NCBI GenBank assembly: GCA_002469915.1
Contig: DKOG01000018.1
Coordinates: 1-7,185 of the forward strand
Reading direction: 5' to 3'
From: Bacteroidetes bacterium UBA7368
GTDB taxonomy: Bacteria > Bacteroidota > Rhodothermia > Rhodothermales > UBA10348
Length of the DNA: 7,185 bases
The notes beneath the pieces were generated by a model. It made no database searches, was not told the DNA's origin, and saw nothing but the letters and a program-made list of their open reading frames with translations. This document shows, one piece after another, positions 4,640-7,185 of the stretch (within the stretch, counting starts at the first letter, position 1; each line of letters opens with the position of its first letter). The position numbers were made by a program, and so were the translations under genes.

Positions 4640-6661
4640 ATGAAGACGAATCGATTGGGCAAAATGTTAGCCATTCCGGCGTTTTTGCTGTCACTGATCT
4701 TTTTTGCTCGTCTTGGCCATGCCCAAGCAGCGGAAGGGTTTTACCACACTAGTAATGGGATAGTAGTAGACGGAAATGGCGATAAAGCCATGATGCGCGG
4801 AGTTGGATTGGGTGGTTGGCTCATGCCAGAAGGCTACATGATCCACTTTCCAGGTTCAGGTGCATTGAGGGATATGAATCAACGCATCGTCGATTTAATT
4901 GGCGAAGAGGATGCCGCCTATTTCTGGGCCTTGTATCGGGCTCATTATGTGCGAGAGAAGGACGTCAAGATGCTGGCAGAATGGGGCTATGATCACGTGC
5001 GTCTTCCATTCCATTACAATGTCATTTATGACATAGAGACCCGATCCTTTAAGGAAGAAGGTTTTGCTTTGTTTGACACGTTTTTGTCATGGTGTAAAAC
5101 CTATGGGCTGGACGTGGTATTAGATCTTCACGCAACGCCTGGGGCTCAAAATTCCGGACCGATTTCAGACAGTGATGGACAGGCACGGCTATGGACAGAA
5201 CCCGTCCCTTACCAAGACATGACTGTCGAAATATGGGAAGAAATTGCGCGTCGGTATGTTAATGAACCAGCTATTATTGGATACGACTTGATCAATGAGC
5301 CCGTTACACCGGACGAACAATTGGTCAACGGTCAGCAAGATCTCAGGAACTTGTATGGAAGATTGAGAGACGCGATTCGACTTATTGATCCCAATCACAT
5401 CCTGTTTATAGAAGGAAATTATTACGCTACCCATTTTTACTTACTGGATCCAGCCTTTGATGACAACATGGTGTATGCCTTCCATAAGTACTGGAATGCC
5501 CCAAATGTGGGCACTATTCAGTATTTATTGGATTTGAGAGCCAACACGGGAGTACCCCTTTGGCTCGGCGAGACGGGCGAAAACAGCAATTCGTGGTTTT
5601 TTGCCGTGTCTAGATTAGCAGAGGCCAACGATATTGGTTGGAATTGGTGGACGCACAAGAAAATTGACTCGGTTACGTCACCTCTATCGACTCCATTGTT
5701 AAAGGAATACCGGGCCGTATTAGACTATTTCGATGGAAGAGCACCAAAGCCTTCGGTTGACTTTGCGAAAGAAGCACTCTTTGCTCAGGCTTTAGCCTTA
5801 CATATTGATCAGGCTACCTTGCAGCAAGGAGTTTTGGCGAGTCTCTTCAACGACAACTTTGGTACTGAGCGGGCCCCGTACAAGAATCATGTTGTCCCAG
5901 GAAGTATCAATGCGGTGGATTACGATCTAGGAAATCAGGGTGTCACGTATTCCGATGTAGATATTTGGAGAGTCGATGGCTCACCGGGGGGCGGAAATAC
6001 GGGAGGAAAGTACCGTAATGACGGAGTGGACATAGAGGCTTCGACGGATCCTGAAGGGTTTGAATACAATGTAGGATGGCTCTCTCCATTCGAGTGGATG
6101 GAGTATACGTTTGACGTGACCATCTCCGGTACGTACAGTTTGGAGACGAGGGTCGCCAGCCAGTCAGGAGGGGGGAATTTGGAGATGATGGTGGACGGCC
6201 AGCGGATTGCTAGCCTGTCCGTTCCGCAGACGGGGGATTGGCAGTCCTGGACTTCCGTACATGCCGGCGGAATAATGCTCACGCAGGGCAGACATGTTCT
6301 ACGAGTTTATGTTGGTAGAAAAGGGAGTTACAACCTCAACAGAATGACTTTTACCCTCGTCGAGGCGACGGATGTTGAACCTGTTTCTGGCCCCCAGATT
6401 GGATTTGAGTTGCAGGATGTGTACCCAAATCCTTCTCGGTTGGGTTTTCAAGTTGAACTGGAAATGGGTAAGGGGGGGCAAGTAGATGTTCAATTGTTTG
6501 ACACCCTTGGAAAAAAAGTGGCGGTCCTTTATTCTGGTTTTCTGCTGCCTGGCAGCCATCAGTTTTCACAGAATACCCAGCACCTTAAGCCTGGTTTGTA
6601 TTTCGTCTCTGCAACCTCGCTTTCAGGGTCGCACTCCGCACCTGTGATGATACTTCACTAA
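4640..6661 (+). CDS. Secreted GH5 glycosidase with CBM6 and T9SS sorting domain
   Basis: This is a modular extracellular glycoside hydrolase, 673 residues from ATG 4640. I prefer that start to the in-frame ATG at 4610 because it gives a standard signal peptide (MKTNRLGK, hydrophobic core, GHAQA site); 4610 adds ten polar residues. Residues about 31-365 are a GH5 (beta/alpha)8 barrel: RGVGLGGWL near the start, VRLPF, VVLDLHATPG, the acid/base Glu220 in DLINEP and the nucleophile Glu311 in WLGETGE. LGGWL and LHATPGxQN recall the beta-1,3-glucanase-like side of GH5, but the substrate is uncertain. After a helical linker, residues 418-574 form a CBM6 beta-sandwich (VPGSINAVDYD, NVGWLSPFEWMEYTF, NLNRMTF). 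Residues about 591-673 are a type A sorting domain (VYPNPSR, FDTLGKKVAVLY, GLYFVSA), which sends the protein out through the type IX system. The sulfotransferase gene starts 20 bp after its stop. Confidence 0.92.
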   Translation: MKTNRLGKMLAIPAFLLSLIFFARLGHAQAAEGFYHTSNGIVVDGNGDKAMMRGVGLGGWLMPEGYMIHFPGSGALRDMNQRIVDLIGEEDAAYFWALYRAHYVREKDVKMLAEWGYDHVRLPFHYNVIYDIETRSFKEEGFALFDTFLSWCKTYGLDVVLDLHATPGAQNSGPISDSDGQARLWTEPVPYQDMTVEIWEEIARRYVNEPAIIGYDLINEPVTPDEQLVNGQQDLRNLYGRLRDAIRLIDPNHILFIEGNYYATHFYLLDPAFDDNMVYAFHKYWNAPNVGTIQYLLDLRANTGVPLWLGETGENSNSWFFAVSRLAEANDIGWNWWTHKKIDSVTSPLSTPLLKEYRAVLDYFDGRAPKPSVDFAKEALFAQALALHIDQATLQQGVLASLFNDNFGTERAPYKNHVVPGSINAVDYDLGNQGVTYSDVDIWRVDGSPGGGNTGGKYRNDGVDIEASTDPEGFEYNVGWLSPFEWMEYTFDVTISGTYSLETRVASQSGGGNLEMMVDGQRIASLSVPQTGDWQSWTSVHAGGIMLTQGRHVLRVYVGRKGSYNLNRMTFTLVEATDVEPVSGPQIGFELQDVYPNPSRLGFQVELEMGKGGQVDVQLFDTLGKKVAVLYSGFLLPGSHQFSQNTQHLKPGLYFVSATSLSGSHSAPVMILH

Positions 6662-6681
6662 GGAAAAGAGGATCAATTAAC

Positions 6682-7185
6682 ATGTCTCATCGACGCAGTA
6701 TCTCGCTCCGTTGTTTTATCGCTCTTTTTGTAGTTGCCTTGCTGACGGGATGTGATTCCCAGTCTCTTGACACTGAGATTCAGCTGACGGTGGATGAACT
6801 GGTTTCGGGGCTCGTTACCGAGCAAAACCCGTCTGGGTATGCCCCTCTGACGGCAGAAGTCTCTTTTAACGTGACTCAGCCCATTCATGTCGACATGATT
6901 ATGACAGGCCAAAATGGTGGAAAAAACCTCGTCACTCGATTTTATAATATCTCCGACAGTGTAACGCTTCCCATTCTTGGGTTATATCCCGAGTCTACGA
7001 ACGAGGTTGTTCTGCGTTTTATAACGGCAGGAGAGCAAGTGATAGGCGACTTACCCGTTTCAATTGATACGCCGGTTTTGTGGGCGGACCTTCCTCAGAT
7101 TGATATTAACGTGATTCAGGAGTCGCGCATTAAACCGGGAATGAATCTAGTCAGCTATTTTGGTCATAACAGCTCATTCGCTCCT
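6682..7185 (+). CDS. Lipoprotein aryl-sulfate sulfotransferase, 5' part
   Basis: The frame begins at ATG 6682, preceded by AAGAGGA (6666-6672), and stays open for 168 codons to the right edge. The lipobox LLTGC makes Cys24 the lipid-modified residue, so the protein is a lipoprotein; Asp25 follows, an inner-membrane retention signal in E. coli but not a reliable rule in this phylum. Residues about 50-117 match the N-terminal beta domain of arylsulfotransferases: NPSGYAPLTAEVSF, then LPILGLYPESTNEVVL. NLVSYFGHNSSFAP (155-168) fits the entry to the beta-propeller catalytic domain, whose active-site histidine lies outside the window. Known members move sulfate from one phenolic ester to another phenol without PAPS. 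The gene lies 20 bp after the GH5 stop, so one transcript is likely. The family match is strong at motif level; the natural donor and acceptor are unknown. Confidence 0.88.
   Translation, partial: MSHRRSISLRCFIALFVVALLTGCDSQSLDTEIQLTVDELVSGLVTEQNPSGYAPLTAEVSFNVTQPIHVDMIMTGQNGGKNLVTRFYNISDSVTLPILGLYPESTNEVVLRFITAGEQVIGDLPVSIDTPVLWADLPQIDINVIQESRIKPGMNLVSYFGHNSSFAP

Noticed and set aside
4413..4694. 93-codon minus-strand frame spanning the GH5 leader
   Set aside because: It overlaps two well-supported genes on the other strand at its ends, and its translation shows no recognisable motif, signal peptide or membrane segment.

Overview
The window looks like chromosomal DNA of a Bacteroidota/Rhodothermota-type (FCB group) bacterium. 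The strongest reason is the glycoside hydrolase at 4640-6661, which ends in a type A C-terminal sorting domain of the type IX secretion system. Other pointers are a DUF1080 glycan hydrolase, a lipoprotein aryl-sulfate sulfotransferase, a CadC-like winged-helix remnant, and gene starts that mostly lack a strong Shine-Dalgarno and are often A-rich upstream. No rRNA, tRNA, CRISPR array or transposase was seen.

Layout. At the left edge the minus strand carries the first 44 codons of an exported DUF1080 protein (134-1). After a 342-bp divergent intergenic region come two plus-strand membrane proteins of unknown function (477-1307 and 1434-2003). The second converges tail to tail with a decayed winged-helix regulator on the minus strand (about 2392-2000). 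That remnant has no usable start before its middle, carries a 15-bp tandem duplication and contains a perfect 14+1+14 bp palindrome. A secreted alpha/beta-hydrolase follows (2538-3275). Next is a fused nucleotidyltransferase-GHMP sugar kinase (3354-4433). Beyond a leader region with nested inverted repeats lies a secreted GH5-CBM6-sorting-domain enzyme (4640-6661). Twenty bases later begins a lipoprotein aryl-sulfate sulfotransferase (6682 to the right edge, incomplete).

How the genes relate. The GH5 and sulfotransferase genes are close enough to be co-transcribed; one product would go to the cell surface or medium and the other would be a membrane-anchored envelope protein. With DUF1080 at the other end, the window has a glycan flavour. 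The kinase/nucleotidyltransferase fusion would make an activated sugar, but its substrate cannot be read from the sequence and no glycosyltransferase neighbours are visible. The two membrane proteins and the lipase have no evident link to glycan use.

The least ordinary items are the compact fusion enzyme, the regulator remnant with its palindrome and duplication, and a possible three-helix RNA in the leader of the GH5 gene. None is a clear new defence or mobile system.
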